Shown here one piece after another: positions 25,977 through 34,524 of a stretch of 63,639 nt of DNA (position 1 is the stretch's first letter; each line of letters opens with the position of its first letter). This DNA comes from Peptococcaceae bacterium SCADC1_2_3 (GTDB taxonomy: Bacteria; Bacillota; Desulfotomaculia; Desulfotomaculales; Nap2-2B), in NCBI GenBank assembly GCA_000681355.2, contig JJNX02000005.1, positions 1 through 63,639 on the forward strand, read 5' to 3'. The position numbers were made by a program, and so were the translations under genes. The notes beneath the pieces are model-generated. The model saw nothing but the letters and a program-made list of their open reading frames with translations. It made no database searches and was not told the DNA's origin.

Positions 25977-27113
25977 TTATATTCCCAGCATAAGCCGGAA
26001 ATGAATGTAAAGCAGACGGAGCAATTCTCTGGTGGTTGGGGAAATAAGCAAGATTGCGCCGGCCGGCAGTAAAGCCGCTAAAATAATCTGCGCTAAATAA
26101 CGAGTTTTAAGGCGGTTGCGGTAAAGCTTGCTTACCCCTTTAGCGTCTACAAAAATTGAGCCTATCTTTAAGCGGACTAAAAATGTGCTGGCCATTCCCT
26201 TCCGGCCTTTCTCCAAAAAATCTTCCATACTTGAATGTGTGCCTACCGCCACGATAAGGTCCGCGCCTTTTTCGTAAGCCAAAAGAAGGGCCACATCCTC
26301 ACTGGTTCCCGGAGCCGCAAATATTTCCGCTCCTAAACCCAATTGCTCCACCCTGGCCAACCCAGGAGCATACCCGTTTGGGTACGCGTGCACAATTAAG
26401 TCTGCTGCTTCTCTTAAAGCGTCATCACTTACACTATCCATATCCCCAATAATAACATCCGGACGATAGCCGTGTTCCCTTAGGGCATCGGCCCCGCCAT
26501 CAACCCCGATTAAAATTGGTTTTACTTCGTCAATGTAAGATTTAACGGCCTGTAAATCTTCTTTATAATTTTTGCCGCGGACCACTACCAAAGCGTGTCT
26601 TTTGGCAAAATTTGTTTTTACATTGGGCGTGGCGTACGAACCAACAATAAGACCTATTTCTTGTTTGGCATATTCTAACGTATTTTCTACAAAAAGGGGT
26701 AATACTTTTTTTACATTTAGTTGGACCCTGGTCATATGCTCTTTAATTTCTAAAGCATTTAAAAGATGTCCCTTGGCAATCTGGCGTTTGTCTTTATAAA
26801 TATCCTCCCCAACAATTATTATTTCTTCGCCTTCTTCAATTAAACCCATAATTTCTTCGCCGGCATTATCTAGTAAAACAATCCCGGCTTTAACTAAAAT
26901 AAGTGGTCCGGGGTTAGGATATTGATTACTTAAAGAAGGAACAGCATTTATAACCGCTTTTGTCCGGGCAGCCACTAATGATTCTGCGGCTACTTCATCA
27001 AGCTCACAATGATGAATTACCGCAATTTCATTTGGGGTAAGCCGTTTAACCAGGTCTTTTGTACGTTTGTCTACCCTGGCAATACCTTTAATTTCCATAT
27101 ATTCTACTTTCAA
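25977..27113 (-). CDS. SteA-like protein with thiamine-pyrophosphokinase-like domain
   Basis: A 378-residue protein. Residues about 165-330 resemble the catalytic half of thiamine pyrophosphokinase: GVDGGADAL (203-211), DVIIGDMDSVSDDAL (219-233) and GTSEDVALLLA (271-281). The N-terminal 160 residues are specific to the SteA family and the end carries a membrane segment (about 343-365). Corynebacterial SteA binds SteB at the cytokinetic ring. The gene precedes the SteB-like gene in the same order, which supports a conserved two-part complex. Whether it binds a nucleotide or pyrophosphate ligand is unknown. Confidence 0.8.
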   Translation of the reverse strand: MKVEYMEIKGIARVDKRTKDLVKRLTPNEIAVIHHCELDEVAAESLVAARTKAVINAVPSLSNQYPNPGPLILVKAGIVLLDNAGEEIMGLIEEGEEIIIVGEDIYKDKRQIAKGHLLNALEIKEHMTRVQLNVKKVLPLFVENTLEYAKQEIGLIVGSYATPNVKTNFAKRHALVVVRGKNYKEDLQAVKSYIDEVKPILIGVDGGADALREHGYRPDVIIGDMDSVSDDALREAADLIVHAYPNGYAPGLARVEQLGLGAEIFAAPGTSEDVALLLAYEKGADLIVAVGTHSSMEDFLEKGRKGMASTFLVRLKIGSIFVDAKGVSKLYRNRLKTRYLAQIILAALLPAGAILLISPTTRELLRLLYIHFRLMLGI

Positions 27114-27155
27114 CCTATAGTCAAATGCTGATAGCGAAGTAATTAATAATTATTT

Positions 27156-27464
27156 GTAACTACTCAGGTTCAGAGGGGCAAAGGCACAGAGGCACAAAGT
27201 TTTTTCATTTCCCTTTGCCCCTCTGTGCCTACCTGAATAGAGTTTCGACCATAACCTTCCGCCATGTTGCTGGGAATTGAAATCGCACAACGTCTCATTT
27301 GAGAAGTTAATCCGTAAGCTTCATCCTTGGGAAACCCTTTAGAAATCTTATATATTTCAGTAACTAAAGTCATTGATTTTTGCCAGACTTGCAGATCTCT
27401 ATATGTTTTCATTTCCCTTTGCCCCTCTGTGCCTTTGCCCCTCTGTGCCTACCTGAATAGTTAC
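27156..27464. mobile_element. TIR/TSD mobile element carrying a four-helix-bundle (S23/IVP) gene
   Basis: Ends are GTAACTACTCAGGT (27156..27169) and ACCTGAATAGTTAC (27451..27464). Both flanks read AATTATTT (27148..27155 and 27465..27472), a perfect 8-bp target-site duplication. Just inside lie repeated GGCACAGAGG/CCTCTGTGCC blocks, including an internal partial copy of the right end (27213..27240), so each end can fold into a long hairpin. The single cargo gene encodes a truncated four-helix-bundle protein. No transposase is encoded. It is inserted between the steA-like and spo0A genes. Confidence 0.9.
27170..27412 (-). pseudogene. Four-helix-bundle protein (S23/IVP family), truncated
   Basis: The start (YRDLQVWQKSMTLV, residues 4-17) and SIPSNMAEGYGR (about 48-59) are hallmarks of the four-helix-bundle family first found in intervening sequences of bacterial 23S rRNA genes. 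Full members have about 115-125 residues; here the family sequence stops after EGYGRNS, and the last 20 or so residues are encoded by the element's terminal repeat. Helices three and four are missing, so the product is probably not functional. The family's biochemical role is unknown; a nucleic-acid-binding role has been suggested. Confidence 0.8.
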
Positions 27465-27527
27465 AATTATTTAAAGCTATTTTAGTTTTTTGATCGGCCT
27501 AAGTCAAGTTTCGAGTTACTTATCCTT

Positions 27528-28301
27528 TTAGCTTACTTTAGCTTCAATTCTTAGCTTATCCGCAATCATGGCAATAAATTCAGAATTAGTAGGTTTGCCT
27601 TTTTCTACGTTAATTGTATACCCAAAAAACTTAGTTATCATATCTACGTTTCCACGATCCCAGGCCAGTTCTATGGCGTGACGAATTGCTCTTTCTACCC
27701 GGCTAGGGGTAGTTTGGTATTTTTGGGCAATCATAGGGTACAATTCTTTGGTTATTGCCCCCAATAAGTTTATTTCATCAATAACCATTAAAATAGCTTC
27801 CCGTAAATAATGATAACCCTTAATATGGGCTGGTACACCCATTTCGTGAATGATATTTGTTACGGCCAGATCTAAATTTTTATGGCGCGCCGGCGAAACG
27901 TAAGTGGTGGTACTTTTATTTACTCCTGCCGTAAGCTGCCTAATCCGGGCAGCCAAAACAGAAAAATCAAAGGGCTTAAGAATATAATAATCTGCCCCTA
28001 ATTCTACGGCCCTTTGGGTAATATTTTCTTGACCAAAGGCGGTAAGCAAAAGCACTTTTGGCCGGGGATTAAACGCTCCTGAAGCAACTTTTTCTAGTAC
28101 CCCAAGACCATCCAAATGAGGCATAATAATATCCAGGATTATTATATCAGGGGTTTTTTCTTCCATAAGCTTTAATACTTCCAAGCCGTTGTAGGCTGTA
28201 CCGGTAAGGACAAAATCCTTTTGCTGACTAAGATAATCTTTAAGTGATTCACAAAATTCACGGTTATCATCAGCAATAAGTACTTTAATTAAATTTTCCA
28301 T
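27528..28301 (-). CDS. spo0A: Stage 0 sporulation response regulator Spo0A
   Basis: The 257-residue master regulator of sporulation. Receiver domain 1-125: acid pocket Asp11/Asp12, phosphorylated Asp57 (LDIIMP), Thr at LLTAFG and Lys in LKPFD. The C-terminal DNA-binding domain (about 150-257) has the conserved [18 protein letters not shown] start and the [15 protein letters not shown] recognition helix. Phosphorylated Spo0A binds TGTCGAA-type boxes and switches hundreds of genes. It follows SpoIVB, the order kept in most spore formers. Confidence 0.97.
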   Translation of the reverse strand: MENLIKVLIADDNREFCESLKDYLSQQKDFVLTGTAYNGLEVLKLMEEKTPDIIILDIIMPHLDGLGVLEKVASGAFNPRPKVLLLTAFGQENITQRAVELGADYYILKPFDFSVLAARIRQLTAGVNKSTTTYVSPARHKNLDLAVTNIIHEMGVPAHIKGYHYLREAILMVIDEINLLGAITKELYPMIAQKYQTTPSRVERAIRHAIELAWDRGNVDMITKFFGYTINVEKGKPTNSEFIAMIADKLRIEAKVS

Positions 28302-28469
28302 TTTTTGCCCCCCTAGATTTTAATAATTATTCATTTAGTTGTATTAAATACCTTCGCTATGAAAATTAAATTTCCTGCTTTTTAACAAAATAATTTTAAA
28401 TTTTTCCATATTTACTTATTTCTATATTTTTAGCTATTTTAGCCCTTCATTGCCTTATATTTTTCTTTT

Positions 28470-29849
28470 TTAAGCTATTTTTCGTGTCTTTTCTATTTTA
28501 TTTGAGGTAGTTATTGTTTTATTTTCCCATAACATCCATTCTACTGGAATACCGTACCCGCACGTTGGGTCATTAATAAAAACATGCGTAACAGCTCCAA
28601 TAAATTTTCCCTCTTGAATAATGGGACTACCGCTCATTCCCTGAACAATTCCTCCGGTTTGTTTAAGCAATTCGGGATCGGTAACTTTAAGCATTAACCC
28701 TTTCCCGCTGGCTTTGGCGTAAGGTAGTATTTGCTGTATTTCAACGGTAAATCGTCTGATCTGATTTTCTTTTACTACGGTTAGTATTTCAGCAGGACCC
28801 TCTTTAATCTGATAACTTAAAGCCGCAGGTAAAGGCTTAGGGTAAATTGGATTAGTAAGCGGCTGCTGCAAGTAACCGAATATACCATAATTAGTATTTT
28901 TAACTATATTTCCTATTATACTGCTTTTAACTTGAAAATAACCGATTTTCTCCCCTGGCTGCCCCGGTTGACCAGTTCTTACTCCTTGAACGGTTGCGGC
29001 AACTATCCTTCCCCTGGCTAAATCCATTTGTTGGTTAGTATTTAGGTTATTAATAGAATGACCAAGGGCACCAAAACTTTTACTTAACGGTTCGTAAAAA
29101 GTTAAGGTTCCAATACCGGCAGCACTATCTTTAATAAACAAACCAATACGGTACCGTCTGGTTTCCGGACAAAAAATCGCTTTAACCCTTAACGTAAAAA
29201 TTTTTTTGTCCCGTTTAATTTCTAGGACTATAATTTTTCCTTTTTTGCCGCTCCGGTTAATTTCCTCCTGCACCTGTTTCTCGCTAACCGCTTCCTGACC
29301 ATTAATTTTGGTTATTAAATCACCAATACTGATACCGGCCTGACCAGCCGGGTCAGCTTTTCGGCCTCCGGCATCATAAATTAGGGCCCGGCCAACTACC
29401 ATTAACCCTTGCGGTTGGACCAAAATACCAATAGAATGCCCGCCGGGAACTATTAGGACCGAAGGAACAATATCAACTACTAACTGGTGCACCGGGATCA
29501 AGCCAAATAACTTTAGCCTAAGACACAATCTACCCGGCTTAACTGCAATAGGGGTATATTCGGTTAAAATAAAATTTATATGTTTTTTTTTGTCATTTTG
29601 CCAGAGAATATTTTTCCGGTCAGCACTAACCTGAACAATTAGATTACGAAACAATTGGGTCGGGTAAACCAATTCGGGCAGGATGGAATCACCAACATTT
29701 ATATGCTGCCTGTTTAGAAGGGAAAGAAAATTAGCTAAAGAAACACCCAAAACTAAGAAAAAGCTTAAAAAAACTAAAAAAAGTTCTTTGGACGCTTTTT
29801 TCTTCATCATGATATAAGTTAATTGCCCCCCCCTTAAAGCGATAACCAT
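28470..29849 (-). CDS. spoIVB: SpoIVB serine peptidase (S55)
   Basis: A 459-residue secreted forespore protease that triggers sigma-K activation by cutting SpoIVFA. A membrane anchor is at about 20-40, a PDZ domain at about 165-225 (GRKADPAGQAGISIGDLI), and the S55 domain follows with catalytic His in GALGHSINNL (about 261) and Ser in GMSGSPIIQ (about 417). The frame opens at 29849, but the ATG pair at 29810 (MMKKKASKE) gives a more usual N-terminus; neither has a strong ribosome site. Its targets spoIVFA/spoIVFB are 5 kb away in this window. Confidence 0.93.
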   Translation of the reverse strand: MVIALRGGQLTYIMMKKKASKELFLVFLSFFLVLGVSLANFLSLLNRQHINVGDSILPELVYPTQLFRNLIVQVSADRKNILWQNDKKKHINFILTEYTPIAVKPGRLCLRLKLFGLIPVHQLVVDIVPSVLIVPGGHSIGILVQPQGLMVVGRALIYDAGGRKADPAGQAGISIGDLITKINGQEAVSEKQVQEEINRSGKKGKIIVLEIKRDKKIFTLRVKAIFCPETRRYRIGLFIKDSAAGIGTLTFYEPLSKSFGALGHSINNLNTNQQMDLARGRIVAATVQGVRTGQPGQPGEKIGYFQVKSSIIGNIVKNTNYGIFGYLQQPLTNPIYPKPLPAALSYQIKEGPAEILTVVKENQIRRFTVEIQQILPYAKASGKGLMLKVTDPELLKQTGGIVQGMSGSPIIQEGKFIGAVTHVFINDPTCGYGIPVEWMLWENKTITTSNKIEKTRKIA

Positions 29850-30046
29850 TAAACCTAAAATTAATCGTCCGTGAGTAATAAATTACCGTAAAAGTAAGCA
29901 TATAATTAATAATAAAAGTATTTCATTGTAATATTAAGATAACCTAAGATATTAACATTTATTCCGTATATATGTGTTATTTTTAGCTAAAACGGTATTT
30001 ATTAGCAATACTAATGTATATAAAAAAACCTTAGGAAAAGGTTTTC

Positions 30047-30095
30047 ACCCCCTCCCTTCCCTCCCCCTTGAAGGGGGAGGGAAGGGTGGGGGTGG
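30047..30095. repeat. Long G/C-strand hairpin between spoIVB and nadK
   Basis: Arms CACCCCCTCCCTTCCCTCCC and its near-complement meet around CCCCTTGAAGGGG, giving a roughly 24-bp near-perfect stem. All pyrimidines are on one side. It could form a strong RNA hairpin or a triplex-like structure. The rest of 29850..30191 shows no gene. Confidence 0.85.
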
Positions 30096-30191
30096 GTCGG
30101 TAATTAAAGCGATAATTACAAAACATTATGCTAGCTGTTCACGCAAAGACAGGTAAATGCTGAATGCTAATTCATGGCAGTTGTTTAACGG

Positions 30192-31070
30192 TCAGTCGCT
30201 AGAATTAAACGGGATATTTTCGTGTTCGTGTAGTTTTTGGCGGAGGAGATAAAAAAAATCGTGTTTTTTCAAGCGGATAAAACGGGCGTAAGTAGCTGCT
30301 TTTTTTACCTGGATAAGGTCATGGCAATCAACGTGAAAGCCGCGCTGTCCGTCTATGGTAAGCACAACTTCTTCTGGTAAGGCAAGTAAAGTTACCTCGA
30401 TTGTACTTATGGCGCTTACCAGCAAAGGTCTGGCCCACAAAGCATGGGAGCATATAGGAGTAAGGAGCATTAACTCAAGTTCCGGGGTAACTAAGGACCC
30501 TCCGGCGGAAAGAGAATAGGCCGTAGACCCAGTTGGAGTAGCGATGATCAAACCATCGGCCGGATATGTATTTACATATTCACCGTTTACTTTGGCCTGT
30601 AAAAATATAAGCCGGGCAAAAGCACCTTTAGAAATTACGGCATCGTTAAGCGCGATGGCCTGTTCAACTACCTGACCAGCCCGGTAAACCTTTACTTCAA
30701 GCATCATTCTTTCTTCAACGTAGTATTTTTTCTGAAACAATTTATCTAAAGAAACAAGCAATTCAGGGAGCTCAATTTCCGTTAAAAAACCCAGGTGGCC
30801 TAAATTTACCCCCAGTAAAGGTACTCCCGCTGGTGCTGCCTGTCGGGCAGTGTGTAATAAAGTACCGTCCCCTCCCAGCACAATTAAACAATCAACCTCT
30901 TTTATCATTTGCTCTATTGGGTAACCGGGCTCAAAAAGACCCAGCGCCCGGGCCGCCTCAGCCTCCATAACAACCCGGCAATTTTTTTCTTTTAACCAGG
31001 CCACTAATTCTCGCACCAGTTCACTTACCCGGTCTTTATTTAAATTAACCACTAATCCAATTGCCCGCAA
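30192..31070 (-). CDS. nadK: NAD kinase
   Basis: A 292-residue enzyme that phosphorylates NAD to NADP. The diagnostic GGDGT (66-70, LGGDGTLLHTA) with the catalytic Asp, then NLGHLGFLTE (about 90-99) and the second motif TPTGSTAYSLSAGG (about 182-195) are present. Length is typical. It sits upstream of spoIVB and spo0A as in other Firmicutes, but argR and recN, usually between them, are not here. Confidence 0.96.
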   Translation of the reverse strand: MRAIGLVVNLNKDRVSELVRELVAWLKEKNCRVVMEAEAARALGLFEPGYPIEQMIKEVDCLIVLGGDGTLLHTARQAAPAGVPLLGVNLGHLGFLTEIELPELLVSLDKLFQKKYYVEERMMLEVKVYRAGQVVEQAIALNDAVISKGAFARLIFLQAKVNGEYVNTYPADGLIIATPTGSTAYSLSAGGSLVTPELELMLLTPICSHALWARPLLVSAISTIEVTLLALPEEVVLTIDGQRGFHVDCHDLIQVKKAATYARFIRLKKHDFFYLLRQKLHEHENIPFNSSD

Positions 31071-31354
31071 ACATTTACCTGGTTCAAAAACTGAACTATG
31101 CTTAACTTAGCTAAAACTTTACCCTTTAAACAATTAAGCCGGTTTTTTGACCAGGTTTTCGCCTCCTTTAATTAAAATTTTTTACTCTCTTTCATATAAT
31201 ACCTTTCCTAATATTTAGTTTCAAGGGTAAAGGCTCTAAAGTTTACGTATAGAGCAATCTGGAAATAAGCCAAAACTTTTTGTTGCCTAACTGACCAATT
31301 ATCAGCTAAAATTAACGGTAATAGGAAAAATAGCCGTAAGCAAGGAGAATAAAC

Positions 31355-32134
31355 ATGCCCGAATTCCTTGATTATTCAATTATTGACCGGTCCATGGTCC
31401 TTAATTTTATTTTTTACCCTCGAAAAATCTTTACCAAATGTCCGACTGAGGCCGTTGACTTTTTTATTCCGGTAGACGAAAAAGCTCATGTTTCCTGCCG
31501 TTTTTACTTAAAAGATAAAAAACTGCCTTCCTTGCTTTATTTTCACGGCAACGGGGAAGTAGTAAGCGACTACGACGAAATAGCTCCTTTTTACCACCAA
31601 ATTGGGCTTAACTTATTTGTGGCCGATTACCGGGGTTACGGGGCAAGTACGGGTACGCCTAACTTTTCTAACTTAGTTAAAGATGCCCACGCCATATTTT
31701 GGGCCATAAAAAAAGAACTGGCCCAAGGAAATTATCACCATGATCTATTTATTATGGGCAGGTCCTTAGGCAGCATTTCCGCTCTAGAATTAGCTTCTTC
31801 TTACCCCGCTAATCTTAAAGGATTAATTATTGAAAGTGGTTTTGCCGGCGTAATGTGCTTGCTTAAATACCTGGGACTAACCATTAAAGAAGACGAAAGA
31901 TTAGCCGCCCTTGAACAAGCAATTTTGGCTAAAGTTAAAAATATACCCGTACCCGTTTTAATTATCCACGGGGAGTATGATTCTTTAATTCCTTTAAAAG
32001 AAGGGCAAAAGCTTTTTCAAAGCTTGACCGGTAAAAATAAAAAATTAACCATCATCCCTTTTGCCGACCATAATAACATTATGCTGGTTGGTTTTAAGCA
32101 GTATTTTGCTGTTCTTGGTTCTTTTGTTAGGTGA
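31355..32134 (+). CDS. Alpha/beta hydrolase
   Basis: A 259-residue serine hydrolase of the alpha/beta fold. FHGNGEVVSDY (64-74) forms the oxyanion region, the nucleophile elbow is GRSLGSISALE (about 135-145), the acid is Asp in HGEYDSLIP (about 208-216), and the His is in FADHNNIML (about 236-244). No signal peptide is evident, so it acts in the cytoplasm. Substrate unknown; relatives are esterases or acyl-peptide hydrolase-like proteins. A GGAG site lies ahead of the ATG. It stands alone on the plus strand. Confidence 0.87.
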   Translation: MPEFLDYSIIDRSMVLNFIFYPRKIFTKCPTEAVDFFIPVDEKAHVSCRFYLKDKKLPSLLYFHGNGEVVSDYDEIAPFYHQIGLNLFVADYRGYGASTGTPNFSNLVKDAHAIFWAIKKELAQGNYHHDLFIMGRSLGSISALELASSYPANLKGLIIESGFAGVMCLLKYLGLTIKEDERLAALEQAILAKVKNIPVPVLIIHGEYDSLIPLKEGQKLFQSLTGKNKKLTIIPFADHNNIMLVGFKQYFAVLGSFVR

Positions 32135-32185
32135 GCAGGATTTTGGCCAAAGGCTGATGGGCAGGCAAGAACCGTCCTTACTTGC

Positions 32186-32398
32186 CTACTTGCCCCATTT
32201 TATTTCTACTTCCAGTTCTACTTCGTCTTCTTTTTCTTCTAATTCTACTTCTAAGTTTAATATTTCAGGAAGGGGAACTTCCGCAAAACCTACCATTACG
32301 CGTCCCTCACGAATTTGCTGCAGCAGCCTTTCCAGATACAAAACTAATTGTTCTTTGGGGCATTCACTTACTTTTAATTCATTTTTCACGCTTGTCAC
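32186..32398 (-). CDS. Amphi-Trp domain-like small protein
   Basis: A 70-residue protein: a helix with LVLYLERLLQQIREG (18-32), then alternating beta-strand segments rich in Glu and Val, ending in VEIKWGK. The helix-plus-strand layout and the closing W resemble the amphi-Trp family of unknown function. It lies on the minus strand between the hydrolase and purC. It is highly acidic, so a role in protein interaction is possible, but none is shown. Confidence 0.6.
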   Translation of the reverse strand: MTSVKNELKVSECPKEQLVLYLERLLQQIREGRVMVGFAEVPLPEILNLEVELEEKEDEVELEVEIKWGK

Positions 32399-32594
32399 TC
32401 CTTCATTTATTTGCTATAATTGCTCCGACTATTTTATGGACTATCTTATGTCAATTTAACCTATCTTATACGTCCAGCATAAAGTAGTCAAGGAAAAAAT
32501 TAGTAGCTGAAGCTGACGACCAAGTACTAGCTTGAAAAGAAAATTTTTCATCACTTTCTGTACCTTGATCAAAGCGAAAGGAATGACTGTTAAA

Positions 32595-33635
32595 ATGGGT
32601 AGTGTAAAAGACTTAATAATTCAAGAAACACCTGCGGAAAACAAAAGTGGAAGAGGCCGGTTTCTCTTTTCTGACCGGTATTCTGTTTTTGACTGGGGGG
32701 AAATGCCTGATTTAATTAAAAATAAAGGAGCTTCCTTATGCCTGACCAGCGCTTATTTTTTTGATAAGCTAGCTAAAAATGGAATAAAATCCCACTACCT
32801 GGGCCTATCAGAAAATGGTGTCCTTAAAAATTTCGACGAACTAAAAGGTCCGGCCATCAACATGGAAATAAAACTTTTGCGGGTAATAAAACCCGAAATC
32901 AAAGACACTGGTTATGATTATTCGGCTTACCAAAAAGAAAGGGCTAATTTTCTTATCCCCCTAGAGGTAATTTACCGTAACTCTCTTCCCGAAGGATCCA
33001 GTATTTTTAAAAGATTAAAAGAAGATGATTTAAGGCCGGAGGACCTGGGTTTAAAAGAAATGCCTGCCCCAGGGCAGGTTTTAGAAAAACCCTGGTTGGA
33101 TGTTTCCACCAAACTAGAGGCAAACGATAGATACTTAAGCTGGGAAGAGGCCAAAGAACTGGCCGGACTTACTTCAACTGAAGTTGACCAAATTAAACAC
33201 ACTACCCTGCTCATTAACGAAATTATTACCAAAGAAGCAAGCAGGGTAGGGCTTACGCACGAAGACGGTAAGGTAGAATTTGGCTTTGATGTAAACCGTA
33301 CGCTTATTGTAGTAGACACAATAGGAACTCTGGATGAATGCCGTTTCACTTTGGCCGGTTTTCCGGTGAGCAAAGAAATTACCCGCATCTTTTACCGGAA
33401 TACATCATGGTATCGGAAAGCAGAAGAGGCAAAAAAAAGGGACCGTCTTACCTGGCGCGAAAAAGTAGTCAGCCACCCCCCTCAGTTGCCTCCAAAATTA
33501 AAAGATTTGATTTCCCTGCTTTATACCGCCTGGGTTAATGAAATAACCCAAAGAACATGGTTTGAAGGTACCCCGCCTTTACAGGAGATTTTGCCCGAAA
33601 TTAAGCAAATTATCGCCGGCGTTAATCTTAAGTAA
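32595..33635 (+). CDS. purC: SAICAR synthase-like enzyme (PurC family)
   Basis: ATP-dependent ligase that joins aspartate to CAIR in purine synthesis. The start MGSVKDLIIQETP is followed by a nucleotide-binding DRYSVFDWGEMPD (about 27-39) and, in the second half, KVEFGFDVNRTLIVVDTIGTLDECRF-type residues (KVEFGFD about 229, DTIGTLDE about 243). I chose ATG 32595, 12 bases after AAAGGA; a TTG at 32532 would add 21 residues without a ribosome site. At about 346 residues it is longer than the compact 240-residue bacterial type. No other pur gene is nearby. Confidence 0.85.
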   Translation: MGSVKDLIIQETPAENKSGRGRFLFSDRYSVFDWGEMPDLIKNKGASLCLTSAYFFDKLAKNGIKSHYLGLSENGVLKNFDELKGPAINMEIKLLRVIKPEIKDTGYDYSAYQKERANFLIPLEVIYRNSLPEGSSIFKRLKEDDLRPEDLGLKEMPAPGQVLEKPWLDVSTKLEANDRYLSWEEAKELAGLTSTEVDQIKHTTLLINEIITKEASRVGLTHEDGKVEFGFDVNRTLIVVDTIGTLDECRFTLAGFPVSKEITRIFYRNTSWYRKAEEAKKRDRLTWREKVVSHPPQLPPKLKDLISLLYTAWVNEITQRTWFEGTPPLQEILPEIKQIIAGVNLK

Positions 33636-33644
33636 TTATACGGG

Positions 33645-34517
33645 CTAACCCATGAGTTTGCTTACGGGCAAATCTAGTCCGTGAGCAAGCAGACCGTCTA
33701 TTATTTTAGCTTCGGTAACCATCCCTTTATACTGCCACTGCCGGTCCAAGACCAAAACCAGATGAAATTTTTGCGGAACAAAAGGCCGGATTATTTCACC
33801 CAGGGTAACGTCTTCATAAGTTACCAAAGATTCGGCCCCCAGGATGCCGGTACGGAATAGCTCGTTCTTTTTTTGCGTTAAATGCCGGATAAATAAGTAA
33901 GGAGCCATATTTTTTTCCCGGGAGGCGGCATAAAATAAAAATAATCCATTTAAAGAGATATCAAAACCGGTATAACCCAAAACCATACTAAGTGTACCTA
34001 AAAAAATAATGGTCACCGCCCATATTTGCCCAGATTTGCTTGCCTGGTAGGTAGCTGCCCTAAGTCCAATCCGCCGGCCCAGATAAGCCCGGTAAACCCG
34101 CCCCCCATCCAGAGGCAGGGCTGGTAAAAGGTTAAAACCGGCCATAATAAGATTGCATTGCAAAAAGTAGGGGCTCCACGTTTCAGACCAAAAACCATAA
34201 TTTTTTAAGGCCAAACTTAAAAATACCAGGGCCAGGTTGCTCGCCGGCCCCGCTACAGCCACATATAGTTCCTTACGAGGATCAAGCTCTAACTCGCTGC
34301 TTATGCGGCTTACGCCACCAAAAGGGAGCAGTTCTATATCCTTTACTTTTAATCCCAGGCGCCTGGCAACCAGGACGTGGGTTAGTTCGTGAATTATCAC
34401 GATTCCAAAAGCCAGCAACCCCTTGTCCAACACTCCGGCCGCAAAAAAAAGACCCAACAAAAACAGAAAAAAAATATTTAAATAAAGCTCAATCCCCCAT
34501 ACCCGTCCAAGACGCAT
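33645..34517 (-). CDS. spoIVFB: SpoIVFB-type site-2 protease (M50)
   Basis: A 290-residue intramembrane zinc protease. The HExxH site is IIHELTHVL (about 42-50) in an early membrane helix and the third ligand is in the later PALPLDGGRV. The C-terminal 80 residues form a CBS-like pair as in SpoIVFB of Clostridia. In sporulation it cuts pro-sigma-K in the mother cell. I chose ATG 34517, five bases after the SpoIVFA-like stop; a TTG at 34547 would overlap that gene. It is the last gene of the mre-min cluster. Confidence 0.9.
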   Translation of the reverse strand: MRLGRVWGIELYLNIFFLFLLGLFFAAGVLDKGLLAFGIVIIHELTHVLVARRLGLKVKDIELLPFGGVSRISSELELDPRKELYVAVAGPASNLALVFLSLALKNYGFWSETWSPYFLQCNLIMAGFNLLPALPLDGGRVYRAYLGRRIGLRAATYQASKSGQIWAVTIIFLGTLSMVLGYTGFDISLNGLFLFYAASREKNMAPYLFIRHLTQKKNELFRTGILGAESLVTYEDVTLGEIIRPFVPQKFHLVLVLDRQWQYKGMVTEAKIIDGLLAHGLDLPVSKLMG

Positions 34518-34524
34518 ATTTACT

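Noticed and set aside
27170-27412. Four-helix-bundle gene as the accessory (Avd) protein of a diversity-generating retroelement
   Set aside because: There is no reverse transcriptase, template or variable repeat nearby; the flanks are TIRs with a target duplication.
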